Shown here in pieces: positions 54,477 to 63,680 of a stretch of DNA of 64,000 nt. The notes under the pieces were generated by a model. It made no database searches. It was given only the letters and a program-made list of their open reading frames with translations, and had not been told where the DNA came from. Positions within the stretch are counted from its first letter, which is position 1; each line of letters begins with the position of its first letter. Location of the stretch: positions 186,001 through 250,000 of the forward strand of contig DATIYT010000103.1 of assembly GCA_035517495.1 (NCBI GenBank). Direction: 5' to 3'. Made by a program: the position numbers and the translations under genes. Origin of the DNA: DASZHJ01 sp035517495. Lineage in GTDB: Bacteria > Pseudomonadota > Alphaproteobacteria > ATCC43930 > CGMCC-115725.

Positions 54477-54505
54477 TGTATACGGGAGGAGGGTGGCGAA
54501 GTCAA
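54477..54505 (-). promoter_or_regulatory. sigma-70-type promoter of rpmH
   Basis: On the minus strand TTGACT (54505–54500) and TATACA (54482–54477) are separated by exactly 17 bases, 45 bases before the rpmH start. This is the strongest housekeeping promoter I see in the window and fits a ribosomal-protein operon. Confidence 0.75.
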
Positions 54506-54624
54506 CGCCGCGACCAGGGCACGTGGCGGCGGGTTCTCACGGCAAGGTGAAGCGCCGGAACCGCCCTGAAGCTTAGCATCCACCCGCCGGATAGGCTTTC
54601 CGACCGGCGAAGAGGAGCGGTTCG

Positions 54625-55350
54625 ATGCAGGACGCGGGGATCGATGGTACCCCGATACTCGGGCTGAGGCGCTTGCTGCCGCTGGTGCTGCTGGCGGTGA
54701 TCGCGCTGATAGTTTATGGCACCGGGTTCCATCAATACCTCACCTTTCACGCGCTCGCCGAACACCGCGAATGGCTGGTGGCGGAAGTGGCCGAGTTCGG
54801 CATCTGGGCGCCGCTCGCCTTTATAGCGGTGTATGCGATTTCGACCGCGGTCTCGATACCCGGCGCGCTCTTTCTCTCCGTGCTGGGCGGCTTCTTGTTC
54901 GGCACGATACTCGGTAGCATCTGTGACCTGACGGGCGCTACTTTGGGCGGGACGATTCTGTTCCTGGTGGCCCGTACCGGCTTCGGCGATGTGCTGCGAC
55001 GGCGCGCCGGCCCGTTCATGCGCAAGGTAGAGGCGGGCTTTCGAGAGAACGCCGCGACCTACCTCTTGATCCTTCGCCTCGTCCCGCTGTTTCCGTTCTG
55101 GTTGGTCAATCTGGTGCCGGCGTTCTTCGGCGTCCGCCTGAGCGTTTTCGTTCTCTGCACCTTCTTCGGCATGATTCCAGCCGCGGTGATCTACGCCAGC
55201 ATCGGCTCCGGACTCGGCCGGATGTTGGATCGGGGCGAGGCACCGAACCTCAATAGCATCTTCGAACCGCGCATCTTGATCCCCTTGCTGGGACTCGCGT
55301 TGCTGGCAGCGACGCCGGCACTGTACAAGCGCTGGAAACGCCCGCGGTGA
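54625..55350 (+). CDS. TVP38/TMEM64 (DedA-like) membrane protein
   Basis: An integral membrane protein of 241 residues with the SNARE-associated/VTT domain. The family signature appears as STAVSIPGALFLSVLGGFLFG and the downstream RLVPLFPFWLVNLVPAFFGV. About six hydrophobic helices are visible, with a basic C-terminus. Relatives act in lipid scrambling or membrane homeostasis. GGAG lies about 11 bases before the ATG. It overlaps the flavoprotein gene by 4 bases (GTGA), an association often seen with mercuric-reductase-like enzymes. Confidence 0.9.
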   Translation: MQDAGIDGTPILGLRRLLPLVLLAVIALIVYGTGFHQYLTFHALAEHREWLVAEVAEFGIWAPLAFIAVYAISTAVSIPGALFLSVLGGFLFGTILGSICDLTGATLGGTILFLVARTGFGDVLRRRAGPFMRKVEAGFRENAATYLLILRLVPLFPFWLVNLVPAFFGVRLSVFVLCTFFGMIPAAVIYASIGSGLGRMLDRGEAPNLNSIFEPRILIPLLGLALLAATPALYKRWKRPR

Positions 55351-56780
55351 GCGAGAGCGTCACCGCCGATCTTTGCGTGATCGGCGCCGGATCGGGCGGA
55401 TTGGTGGTAACTGCCGTCGCGGCGCAGCTCGGATTCAAGACAGTGCTGCTCGAATCGCGCGTGATGGGCGGCGATTGTCTCAATTTCGGCTGCGTTCCCT
55501 CCAAGGCGCTGCTGGCGGCGGCAAAACGGATGAAGGCCGCGGGCGAGAATGCAGCCTTCGGCCTCAAGGGCGTGCCGCTGGAGGTCGACTTCCCGGCGGT
55601 GATGGATCACGTCCATCGCGTGATCTCGGCGATCGAGCCCAATGACTCGCAGCCGCGCTTCGAGGGCATGGGGGCCCGCGTCATCCGCGCGCACGGCCGC
55701 TTCGTCGGGCCCGATGAGGTTGAGGCCGAGGGCGTCCGTATCAAGGCCCGGCGCATCGTCATCGCCTCGGGTTCGACGCCGACGGTCCCGGCCGTCCCCG
55801 GCCTCGAAAATGTGCCGTTCCTCACCAACGAAACCTTGTTCGAGAACCGTGTCCTTCCGCGGCATCTGGTGGTGCTGGGCGGCGGCCCCGTCGGTATCGA
55901 AATGGCGCAGGCGCATCGGCTGCTCGGCTCGCAGGTGACGGTGCTGGAGGCACTGCCGCTCATGCTCCCGCATGATGATCCGGAGCTCACGACGCTGCTG
56001 GCCGAGCGTCTGGCCGCCGATGGCGTCGACATCCGGACTGGCGCCAAGGTTCGTCGGATCGAGCGCGAGGGGGATGGTCTTGCCGTGATCTTCGGCGCCG
56101 AAGCAAGCGAAGAACGTCTCCTGGCTTCGCATTTGCTGGTGGCGACGGGACGTCGGCCCAATCTTGATGATCTCGACGTGGAGAAGGCCGGAATCGAACG
56201 CGATGAAAAGGGCGGGCTCCGCCTCGATCGTCGATTGCGCACCACCAATCGTCGCATATTTGCGATTGGCGATGCAGCGGGTGGGCCTCAGTTCACCCAT
56301 GCCGCCAGCTATCAAGCCGGTATCGTGATCCGCAACGTGCTTTTCCGTCTGCCGTCGAAGGTCGATTATCGAGCGCTTCCGGCGGTGACCTATACCGAGC
56401 CCGAGCTGGCGCAGGTTGGGCTCTCCGAGGCCGCCGCGGTCGAGCGTTTCGGGCCGGATCTTCGAATCCTGCGCTGGCCGTTGCACGAAAATGACCGCGG
56501 CCAGGCAGAGCGGCAGACCCATGGCCTGATCAAGGTCCTGACGCGTCGGAACGGGCGCATTCTCGGCGCCGCGATCCTGGCGCCCTCAGCGGGCGAGCTG
56601 ATTCAGCCCTGGGTATTGGCGTTAGGCTCCGGCCTCAAGATCGCCGCCTTTGCCGGTATGATCGCGCCTTATCCAACACTGGGCGAGATCGGCAAGCGGG
56701 TCGCAAGCCGCTACTACCTGCCTAAGCTCATGAATGAACGGACGAAATCGTTGTTGAAGTGGCTCCGCTGGCTGGGCTGA
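55347..56780 (+). CDS. mercuric-reductase-like FAD/NAD disulfide oxidoreductase
   Basis: A 477-residue pyridine nucleotide–disulfide oxidoreductase. It has the FAD Gly motif GAGSGGLVVTAVAAQLG, the redox disulfide GGDCLNFGCVPSKALL (C-x4-C), the NAD motif GGGPVGIEMAQAHRLLG and IGDAAGGPQFTHAA. The dimerisation domain lacks the usual His-Pro ending of lipoamide dehydrogenase in the visible tail and the terminal Cys pair of MerA, so the true disulfide substrate is unknown. It starts with GTG at 55347, coupled to the TVP38 gene, which may serve in the same membrane redox process. Confidence 0.88.
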   Translation: MSESVTADLCVIGAGSGGLVVTAVAAQLGFKTVLLESRVMGGDCLNFGCVPSKALLAAAKRMKAAGENAAFGLKGVPLEVDFPAVMDHVHRVISAIEPNDSQPRFEGMGARVIRAHGRFVGPDEVEAEGVRIKARRIVIASGSTPTVPAVPGLENVPFLTNETLFENRVLPRHLVVLGGGPVGIEMAQAHRLLGSQVTVLEALPLMLPHDDPELTTLLAERLAADGVDIRTGAKVRRIEREGDGLAVIFGAEASEERLLASHLLVATGRRPNLDDLDVEKAGIERDEKGGLRLDRRLRTTNRRIFAIGDAAGGPQFTHAASYQAGIVIRNVLFRLPSKVDYRALPAVTYTEPELAQVGLSEAAAVERFGPDLRILRWPLHENDRGQAERQTHGLIKVLTRRNGRILGAAILAPSAGELIQPWVLALGSGLKIAAFAGMIAPYPTLGEIGKRVASRYYLPKLMNERTKSLLKWLRWLG

Positions 56781-56824
56781 CCCGGATCCCGGATAAAGTG
56801 GCACGTCTATGCTAGGATTTGGCC

Positions 56825-58291
56825 ATGACTGAACGCAGTCCGATGCTTGCCCCCTGGTTTCGCAGCCTCTCGGCGCGCCTGCTGCTGCTGACGATCTTTT
56901 TCGTGATGCTGGGAGAAGTCCTGATTTTCGTGCCGTCGGTCGCGCGCTTCCGGCTCAATTTCCTCGAAAACAAGATCGCAGCCGCGCACCTCGCGGGCTT
57001 GGCGCTGGAGGCGACTCCCGACAAGGCCGTGACGCAGGACCTCGCCAACGAGTTGCTTCTGCATGTCGGCGCCGACGGCATCGTGCTGCATAAGCCCAAC
57101 CACTCGACGCTGATGATCGACAGCGACATGCCGCCGACGGTCAACTTCACTTACGATTTGCGCGACGATAGCATCCTCAGCTTGATCTCCGACGCCATAG
57201 TGTGCCTCGGGCGCTCCGGCCATCAGGTGCTGCGCGTGCTCGGCGTCTCGCCCAAGGATCCGAACATTCTGGTGGAGGTGCTGCTGGATGAGCAGCCGAT
57301 GCGGAGGGAGATGTGGGATTTCGGGGGCCGCATCTTCGCGCTTTCGATCGCGCTGTCGCTGATCGCGGCAACGCTCGTCTATCTAAGCCTGCAGTGGCTT
57401 TTGGTGGCGCCAATGCGGCGTATCACCAGCAGCATGATCGCCTTCCGCGCCAACCCCGAGGGGTTCTCGCGCGCGATCGAGCCGAGCACGCGCAGCGACG
57501 AGATCGGCATCGCGGAGCGCGAGTTGGCGCGGCTGCAGCAAACGGTGCGGCAGGCGCTGCGCCAAAGCGCGCGGCTTGCGGCGCTCGGCACCGCCGTCAC
57601 CAAGATCAATCACGACCTGCGTAACATCCTCTCGACCGCGCGGCTGGTCTCCGACAGCCTGGTCGGCAGCGAGGCTCCCGAGGTCAAACGCGTCGTCCCG
57701 CGCCTCATCGACGCGATCGATCGCGCGGTATCGCTGTGCAGCGGCACGCTCAACTATACCCGCGAAGGTGCGCCACCCTTGGTCCCTGGTCGATTCCTGC
57801 TGGCGACGGTGGTGGAGGAGCTGGCCGATCTGTTGGAGCTCAAGGGCGGCGAGCGTCCGCTGTTGCTCGACCGCGTGCCGCCAGACCTCGCGGTCGAGGC
57901 CGATCGCGAGCAGGTCCACCGCGTGTTGATGAACCTGCTGCGCAACAGCATGGAGGCAGGCGCTCAGCGCATCACCGTAGCCGCGGAAATTGAGAACGGT
58001 ACGGCGCGGATAGAGGTGGTCGATGACGGGCCTGGCCTTGCGCCCAAGGCGCTTGCCAACCTCTTTCAGCCTTTTGCCGGGTCGGCGCGGCCGGGCGGCA
58101 CCGGTCTTGGCCTTGCGATCGTGCGAGAGATCATGCGCGCTCATGGTGGCGAGATCACGCTGGTCGAAAGCACCGCGCGAGGCACTGAGTTTCGGTTGAG
58201 CCTCCCGCACGCCGTGACCGAGGAACTGGCCCGCGGGGTTCTGCGCGGGCAAGCGGCGTCCGGCGCCTCGGTGCGCGTCCCCGGCGAGTGA
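56825..58291 (+). CDS. membrane sensor histidine kinase (orphan)
   Basis: A sensor of about 488 residues. TM1 (LLLLTIFFVMLGEVLIFVP) and TM2 (IFALSIALSLIAATLVYLSL) flank a periplasmic domain of about 130 residues, followed by HAMP, DHp and ATPase domains. The phospho-acceptor box is INHDLRN. The N box is NLLRNSMEAG and the G boxes are DDGPGLA and GGTGLGLAI. No response regulator is beside it. ATG at 56825 is chosen over TTG at 56819. Confidence 0.9.
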   Translation: MTERSPMLAPWFRSLSARLLLLTIFFVMLGEVLIFVPSVARFRLNFLENKIAAAHLAGLALEATPDKAVTQDLANELLLHVGADGIVLHKPNHSTLMIDSDMPPTVNFTYDLRDDSILSLISDAIVCLGRSGHQVLRVLGVSPKDPNILVEVLLDEQPMRREMWDFGGRIFALSIALSLIAATLVYLSLQWLLVAPMRRITSSMIAFRANPEGFSRAIEPSTRSDEIGIAERELARLQQTVRQALRQSARLAALGTAVTKINHDLRNILSTARLVSDSLVGSEAPEVKRVVPRLIDAIDRAVSLCSGTLNYTREGAPPLVPGRFLLATVVEELADLLELKGGERPLLLDRVPPDLAVEADREQVHRVLMNLLRNSMEAGAQRITVAAEIENGTARIEVVDDGPGLAPKALANLFQPFAGSARPGGTGLGLAIVREIMRAHGGEITLVESTARGTEFRLSLPHAVTEELARGVLRGQAASGASVRVPGE

Positions 58292-58361
58292 GTTGGAGGA
58301 TCACGCAAGGCCATAGCATTCGCGGCGCAGCTACGGTAATACCGCGCGACTCTGACAGTTA

Positions 58362-60248
58362 ATGCTGGTGGCAAGGAAAGATCGCGTGTTCCGTTTTTTC
58401 GAATCATTGCTCGATCCGACGGCGTTGCCGCCGGGTGCGCCGCCGCCGCAAGGGCTTGCCGCGTTTTACTGGCACTACGCGCGCCAGGCGCGCCGGCTCG
58501 TGGTGGCGCTGTTCGTGGCGGGGTTCTTTGTGGCGGTGCTGGACACGACGATCCCGGTGTTCGTGGGACGCGTGGTGACACTGGTCTCGAACCATGAGCC
58601 GGGTGCGCTCTGGCGCGAAGTCTGGCCCCAGCTCGTCGGCATGGCGGCGGTGCTGTTGGTCCTGCGTCCGGTGGCGATGGGGCTGCAGAACCTGATCACC
58701 AACCAGGCGATCGCGCCGGGCCTTTCCAACATGGTGCGGTGGCAGAACCACTGGCATGTCGTGCGCCAGAGCTGGACTTTCTTCCAGAACGATTTCGCGG
58801 GACGGATCGCCAATCGCGTGATGCAAACGGGCCCGGCGCTGCGTGAGAGCGTGGTCTCTGCCACCAACGCGGTCTGGTACATCCTCGTTTACGGCGGCAG
58901 CGCCATCGTGCTGATGGCGTCACGCGCCACCTTTCTCGCCGGGCCGCTGATTCTGTGGTTCGCGGCCTACGCCGTCTTGCTGAGGATCTTCGTGCCGCGC
59001 ATGCGCGAGCGTTCGCGTCGAATGTCGGAGGCGCGCTCGACGCTTACGGGCCGCGTCGTCGACAGCTACACCAACATACTGACGGTGAAGCTGTTTGCGC
59101 GCCCAAGCGAGGAAGACGCCTTCGTGCGCGCGAGCCTCGACGAGCACACGGAGCTGTTTCGCCGGCAACTCAGGCTCATAACTCTGTTCGGCTTTGCGCT
59201 CGCGACCCTCAACGCGACGATGGTGGTCGGGACCGGCGCGGTCGCGATCTGGCTTTGGACGGTCGGATCGATACCCGTTGGTGTCGTCGCCATGGCGCTG
59301 CCGCTCGCTTGGCAGATTGCCAATATTTCCGGCTGGGTCGCGCAGAACGTGACGGGGATCTTCGAGAACGTGGGCGTGGTGCAAGATGGCATGCGCTCGA
59401 TCGCGGTGCCGCGCCAGATGGCGGATGCGCCCGACGCCGGGGAGCTCGTGGTACGCCGCGCGGCCGTCCGCTTCGAGAATGTTCGCTTCGGCTACGGCAC
59501 CGCGCGCGGTGTCCTGCATGGCATCGATCTTGCGATCGCGCCCGGCGAGCGCGTCGGCCTGGTCGGTCCATCGGGCGCCGGCAAATCGACGCTGGTCAAT
59601 CTGCTGCTGCGTTTTTATCCGCTTGAAGGCGGGCGCATCCTGATCGACGGCCAGGACATTTCCCAGGTGACGCAGGAGAGCCTTCGCGCGCAGATCGCGA
59701 TGGTGACCCAAGACACTTCGCTGCTGCATCGCTCGATCCGCGACAACATCCGCTATGGCCGGCCGAGCGCCAGCGATACCGAGATTCGCGACGCTGCCGC
59801 TCGCGCCCACGCGCTCGAATTCATCGAAGGGCTCGAGGATTGGCATGGGCGGCACGGCTTCGACGCGCACGTGGGCGAGCGCGGCGTCAAGCTGTCGGGC
59901 GGACAGCGCCAACGCGTCGCGATCGCCCGCGTGATCCTGAAGAACGCGCCGATCCTGGTGCTGGACGAGGCGACTTCGGCGCTCGACTCGGAGGTGGAAG
60001 CAGCGATCCAGGAGCAACTCGGCGACCTCATGCAGGGCCGCACCGTGATCGCGATCGCGCATCGTCTCTCGACCATCGCCCGAATGGACCGCCTGGTGGT
60101 GCTCGATCAGGGCCGTATTGTCGAGACCGGCTCCCACGCGGAGCTGCTGCGCGGCGACGGCCCCTATGCGCGGCTTTGGAAGCGACAATCCGGCGGCTTC
60201 CGCGAGGATGCCGTGCAAGAGCTCGCGACGCTCACCGCCGGCGAATAG
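58362..60248 (+). CDS. ABC exporter, fused permease–ATPase
   Basis: A half-size exporter of 628 residues. The TM domain with about six helices (about 45–340) is followed by the ATPase: Walker A GPSGAGKST, signature LSGGQRQRVAIARV, Walker B LVLDEATSALDS and the His switch AHRLST. It resembles the MsbA/multidrug type. It probably functions as a homodimer. The exported substrate is not predictable. Confidence 0.9.
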   Translation: MLVARKDRVFRFFESLLDPTALPPGAPPPQGLAAFYWHYARQARRLVVALFVAGFFVAVLDTTIPVFVGRVVTLVSNHEPGALWREVWPQLVGMAAVLLVLRPVAMGLQNLITNQAIAPGLSNMVRWQNHWHVVRQSWTFFQNDFAGRIANRVMQTGPALRESVVSATNAVWYILVYGGSAIVLMASRATFLAGPLILWFAAYAVLLRIFVPRMRERSRRMSEARSTLTGRVVDSYTNILTVKLFARPSEEDAFVRASLDEHTELFRRQLRLITLFGFALATLNATMVVGTGAVAIWLWTVGSIPVGVVAMALPLAWQIANISGWVAQNVTGIFENVGVVQDGMRSIAVPRQMADAPDAGELVVRRAAVRFENVRFGYGTARGVLHGIDLAIAPGERVGLVGPSGAGKSTLVNLLLRFYPLEGGRILIDGQDISQVTQESLRAQIAMVTQDTSLLHRSIRDNIRYGRPSASDTEIRDAAARAHALEFIEGLEDWHGRHGFDAHVGERGVKLSGGQRQRVAIARVILKNAPILVLDEATSALDSEVEAAIQEQLGDLMQGRTVIAIAHRLSTIARMDRLVVLDQGRIVETGSHAELLRGDGPYARLWKRQSGGFREDAVQELATLTAGE

Positions 60249-60249
60249 G

Positions 60250-61446
60250 TCAGTCGAGCGCCAAGACCAGCGCCTTGAGATAGGCCGATTCCGGCAGGTT
60301 TGGATGCGTCGGATGGTCGGGCGCCGCACCGGCGCTCAGCAGGATGCGGCCTTGCCGGTCGGCGTCATTGAGACCCTGCTTCACGGTTTCCACGAAATCT
60401 TCCGGTGTAACGTTGTGCGAGCAGGAGGCGAGGAAAAGATATCCGCGCGCTGCCGTCACTCCCGCGGCGAGACGCGTGAGCTTGCGATAGCCGCGCAATC
60501 CGGGGCCCAAGTCCTTGCGGGATCGCACGAAGGCGGGCGGGTCGGAGATCACAACGTCAAAGCGCTCACCGCGGTCCAACATCGACTGGAGTTCCGCGAA
60601 AATCTCACCGCGACGGAATTGGCAGCGCGCGCTCACATCATTCATCTGGGCGGCGCGCTCGGCCAGCGCGAGCGCGGTTTCGGAGCGATCGATGCCGAGG
60701 ATTTCGCTTGCGCCTGCAAGTGCTGCCTCGATGGCAAAGCCCCCACCGAAACAATAGAGGTCGAGAACGCGCGCCTCTCGGCACAATGCGGCCACAAAGC
60801 GGCGGTTCTCGCGCTGATCGTAGAACCAGCCGGTTTTCTGGCCGCCCATCGGATCGACCGGAAAGCGCGCGCCATTCTCGTGCGCCTCGACGTTTTCCAG
60901 CGAACCCATAACAAGCCGCACGTCACTCGTTAGCCCTTCGAGTGCGCGCCCGGCGCTGTCGTTGCGCAGCACTACCGCGCTGGGGCGCAGCACTCCTTCG
61001 ATTGCCCGCACGATCTCCGTCTCCAGCAGATCCGCGCCGGCGGTATTGAGCTGTGCCACCGCGACGGTGCCATATCGATCCACTACGATCCCCGGCAAGC
61101 CATCCGCCTCCGCGTGAACAAGCCGATAATAGGGATCGCGATAGAGCCGGTTGCGAATTTCGAGCGCGCGCGCGAGCCGCGACGCAATGAAATCCGCATC
61201 GATTCTGCGCGAGGGATCGCGGTCGAGCAGGCGCGCGGCCACCAGAGTATGGGGATTGAATGTGGCAACGCCGAGCGCCCGGCGATCGACGCTTTGCAGG
61301 GTGACCAGGCCGCCCGCCGGCAGCGCCTTTGCCGCCGGGTCCATCTGCACTTCATTGGAATAGATCCACGGGTGTCCGGCGAGCGCGCGCTTATGGCGGC
61401 CCGGAACGAGGGTGACAGTCGGGCGGTCCGCTGGATGACCTAGCAT
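60250..61446 (-). CDS. class I rRNA methyltransferase (RlmI-like)
   Basis: A SAM-dependent RNA methyltransferase of 398 residues. The N-terminal PUA domain (GRHKRALAGHPWIYSNEV) is followed by an EEHEA-type domain and a Rossmann fold, with VLDLYCFGGGFAIEAALAGA (motif I) and SDPPAFVRSRKDL (motif IV). A catalytic Cys is in LASCSHNV. This matches the RlmI family that makes 23S rRNA m5C1962. MLGHPADRP at 61446 is the likely start. It is convergent with the exporter gene, with a one-base gap. Confidence 0.88.
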   Translation of the reverse strand: MLGHPADRPTVTLVPGRHKRALAGHPWIYSNEVQMDPAAKALPAGGLVTLQSVDRRALGVATFNPHTLVAARLLDRDPSRRIDADFIASRLARALEIRNRLYRDPYYRLVHAEADGLPGIVVDRYGTVAVAQLNTAGADLLETEIVRAIEGVLRPSAVVLRNDSAGRALEGLTSDVRLVMGSLENVEAHENGARFPVDPMGGQKTGWFYDQRENRRFVAALCREARVLDLYCFGGGFAIEAALAGASEILGIDRSETALALAERAAQMNDVSARCQFRRGEIFAELQSMLDRGERFDVVISDPPAFVRSRKDLGPGLRGYRKLTRLAAGVTAARGYLFLASCSHNVTPEDFVETVKQGLNDADRQGRILLSAGAAPDHPTHPNLPESAYLKALVLALD

Positions 61447-61710
61447 GGCGCTGCAGTGTATTCGCCAAGGCCGCCGCGGCAAACGGTCGCGGGTGTAGGT
61501 GCGTCTCTCATTAAGCCCTCCGGGGTCGCGCGAGTTGTCTTAGAGATTGTTGTATTTGATATTTCAGCGGAATTCGCCGGTCACTAGGGCTGCTCGACCC
61601 GACCTAGTCTGATGCATCAAACCGGAGAGGGAAGCCAAACACATATTCACGATCACGGAGTTTTCAACTGCCCATTACAAGAAAGACGTTAGCGTACAGG
61701 CGGGAGTAAA

Positions 61711-62577
61711 ATGTACGCGCCAGTATTAATCGATAGCGATGGAGAAATTCGCTCGATAGGTGCGCCGGAAATGCGGCGGGGCGCCATCGCCGATGGATGC
61801 GGTTGCGATTCCGATTGGCCCGATTGCGCGGTGCGTGAGTTCGGGTTCGTCTTGGTGCGGGAACGCCTGACTTCCGTGCAGATCATGCTGCGGCCATCCC
61901 TGGTGACGGAGCCGGCGCTGGCGGCGTTGTTCTATCATGTGGCGGAAGCGGTACCTGAGCGGGTTGTGCTTTCCTTTCTACTCGACGAGTGGCATCACGA
62001 GGTCATCCGCACGGCGCACGAGGCGATGCTACGCCTTGAGGATATTGTCTTCGCCGCGAAGACATGGCGGCCGCGCACGCGCTACCAAGCGCAATTCCAT
62101 CCGTCAAAGCTGCTGCGCCATGCCACGTACCAGCGCTGGGCGCCGCTTCTTGCTGTTTGGGGACTGACCGGCGGGCGGCCGCCGGGATCGCTGGTCGATG
62201 TGTTTACCTCCTTTTCCCTGCTCGACCGCGCGATCGTGCTGCGCAATCCGCGCGGCAGCGACCGGCTGCTATTCGAGCATCGCGGCAGCGCATTTTCCTT
62301 CTTTCGTCCGTGCTGGAACCTGTTGGCGATCGGGCGCGACATCGAGGATCAGCCGGATGGCGAGTACGCGGCATCGGTCGCCGAGGCCTATCGCACCGCG
62401 CTCGGAACACGCGAGCCGCGCTTCGAGGCCGTGGACGCGGTGGTACGGACGCCGGGCCGCGATGTCCGGCGCAGCCGCTATGACCGGCTGATCCTGCCGT
62501 GGCAGAGCGCAAACGGTGAGCGGTTCGTCACCGGTCTATCAATGCTGCGAACCAGCTACGCGCTCGATTCCGCCTGA
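61711..62577 (+). CDS. hypothetical protein of 288 residues
   Basis: I do not recognise this protein. It is soluble and has no signal peptide or TM helix. A Cys-rich start (DGCGCDSDWPDC) is followed by a helical region, and the C-terminus ends in a patterned beta-rich stretch (DRLILPWQSANGERFVTGLS). The SFFRPCWNLLAIG segment and this last strand recall PAS-like folds common in Rhodospirillales proteins, but the match is not strong enough for a call. A GGGAG ribosome-binding site precedes the ATG. Codon use is normal, so it is likely a real gene. Confidence 0.72.
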   Translation: MYAPVLIDSDGEIRSIGAPEMRRGAIADGCGCDSDWPDCAVREFGFVLVRERLTSVQIMLRPSLVTEPALAALFYHVAEAVPERVVLSFLLDEWHHEVIRTAHEAMLRLEDIVFAAKTWRPRTRYQAQFHPSKLLRHATYQRWAPLLAVWGLTGGRPPGSLVDVFTSFSLLDRAIVLRNPRGSDRLLFEHRGSAFSFFRPCWNLLAIGRDIEDQPDGEYAASVAEAYRTALGTREPRFEAVDAVVRTPGRDVRRSRYDRLILPWQSANGERFVTGLSMLRTSYALDSA

Positions 62578-62669
62578 CTTGGTGACCAATCAGGCTCCCA
62601 TGCGGCACATGGAGGGCGCCGTGCGCGGAGACCTTGCTTACGGCGCGCCTAGTCTGGAAGATTCCGGCC

Positions 62670-63674
62670 ATGGACCTTCGTTCCGGCGCGCTCAATCTCA
62701 TCACCGACGTCGAAGGCCTTCGCGTGGGCAACGCTCACGATGCACTCGTGCGCAGCGGCGTCACGGTGGTCCTTCCCGAATCGCCCGCAATTGCCGCGGT
62801 CGATGTGCGCGGCGGCGCTCCGGGGACCCGCGAGACCGATGCGCTTGCACCGACCGCGCTGGTCGAGCGCATCGATGCGGTGGTGCTGAGCGGCGGCTCC
62901 GCCTTTGGATTGGAGGCGGCATCGGCGGTTACGACCGCGCTTGCCGCTGCGGGGCGTGGTTTTCCGGTCGGCGCGGTGCGGGTGCCGGTCGTGCCGGCGG
63001 CGATCCTGTTCGATCTCTTGGACGGCGGCGACAAGGCCTGGGGCGAAAGCCCGCCATATTCGGCATTGGGCCGCGCGGCGCTCGCGGCCGCCGAGCGTTC
63101 CTTTGATCTCGGCAACGCCGGTGCGGGCTTCGGCGCGCGCGCCGGCAGCCTCAAAGGTGGCCTCGGCAGCGCTTCCGCGGTAAGTGCCGATGGGCTAGAG
63201 GTCGGTGCGTTGGTGGCGGTCAACTCCCACGGCGAGACGACCATGCCGGGCTCGTCGTGCTTCTGGGCCTGGGCGTTGGCGCGGCCCGGCGAGGTTGGGC
63301 CGCAGCACCCGCCCACCTGGCCGCTCCCATCAGATCCCCCGCGTTACCCATCGCCCATGGCAGGTGGGCATACCAGCATCGGCGTCGTTGCCGCCAATGC
63401 GACGCTCACCCGTGCCGAAGCGCAGCGCGTCGCAATCATGGCGCAGGATGGACTGGCGCGCGCGATCAGGCCGGTCCACACGCCTTTCGATGGCGATACC
63501 ATCTTCGTGTTGGCGACGGCGCGATGGGAATTGCCGGCGCCGCGAGCCGAAACGCTGTTGCGGATCGGCGCTGTCGCCGCCGATTGCGTCGCCCGTGCCG
63601 TCATGCGCGGGATTTACGCGGCGGAGAAGCTCGGCGAAAAACTCGCCTACCGGGATCGTTTTCCGAACAACTGA
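62670..63674 (+). CDS. P1-family peptidase (DmpA/BapA-type aminopeptidase)
   Basis: A self-processing Ntn-type peptidase of 334 residues. The active protein forms by cleavage before a nucleophilic Ser; the expected site is in GGHTSIGVVAANATL near residue 233. Other family signatures are LRVGNAHD, DVRGGAPGTRETDAL and LSGGSAFGLEAASAV. It may be a D-aminopeptidase or beta-peptidyl aminopeptidase. MDLRSGALN is the natural start. No signal peptide is visible. Confidence 0.88.
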   Translation: MDLRSGALNLITDVEGLRVGNAHDALVRSGVTVVLPESPAIAAVDVRGGAPGTRETDALAPTALVERIDAVVLSGGSAFGLEAASAVTTALAAAGRGFPVGAVRVPVVPAAILFDLLDGGDKAWGESPPYSALGRAALAAAERSFDLGNAGAGFGARAGSLKGGLGSASAVSADGLEVGALVAVNSHGETTMPGSSCFWAWALARPGEVGPQHPPTWPLPSDPPRYPSPMAGGHTSIGVVAANATLTRAEAQRVAIMAQDGLARAIRPVHTPFDGDTIFVLATARWELPAPRAETLLRIGAVAADCVARAVMRGIYAAEKLGEKLAYRDRFPNN

Positions 63675-63680
63675 CGGGCG

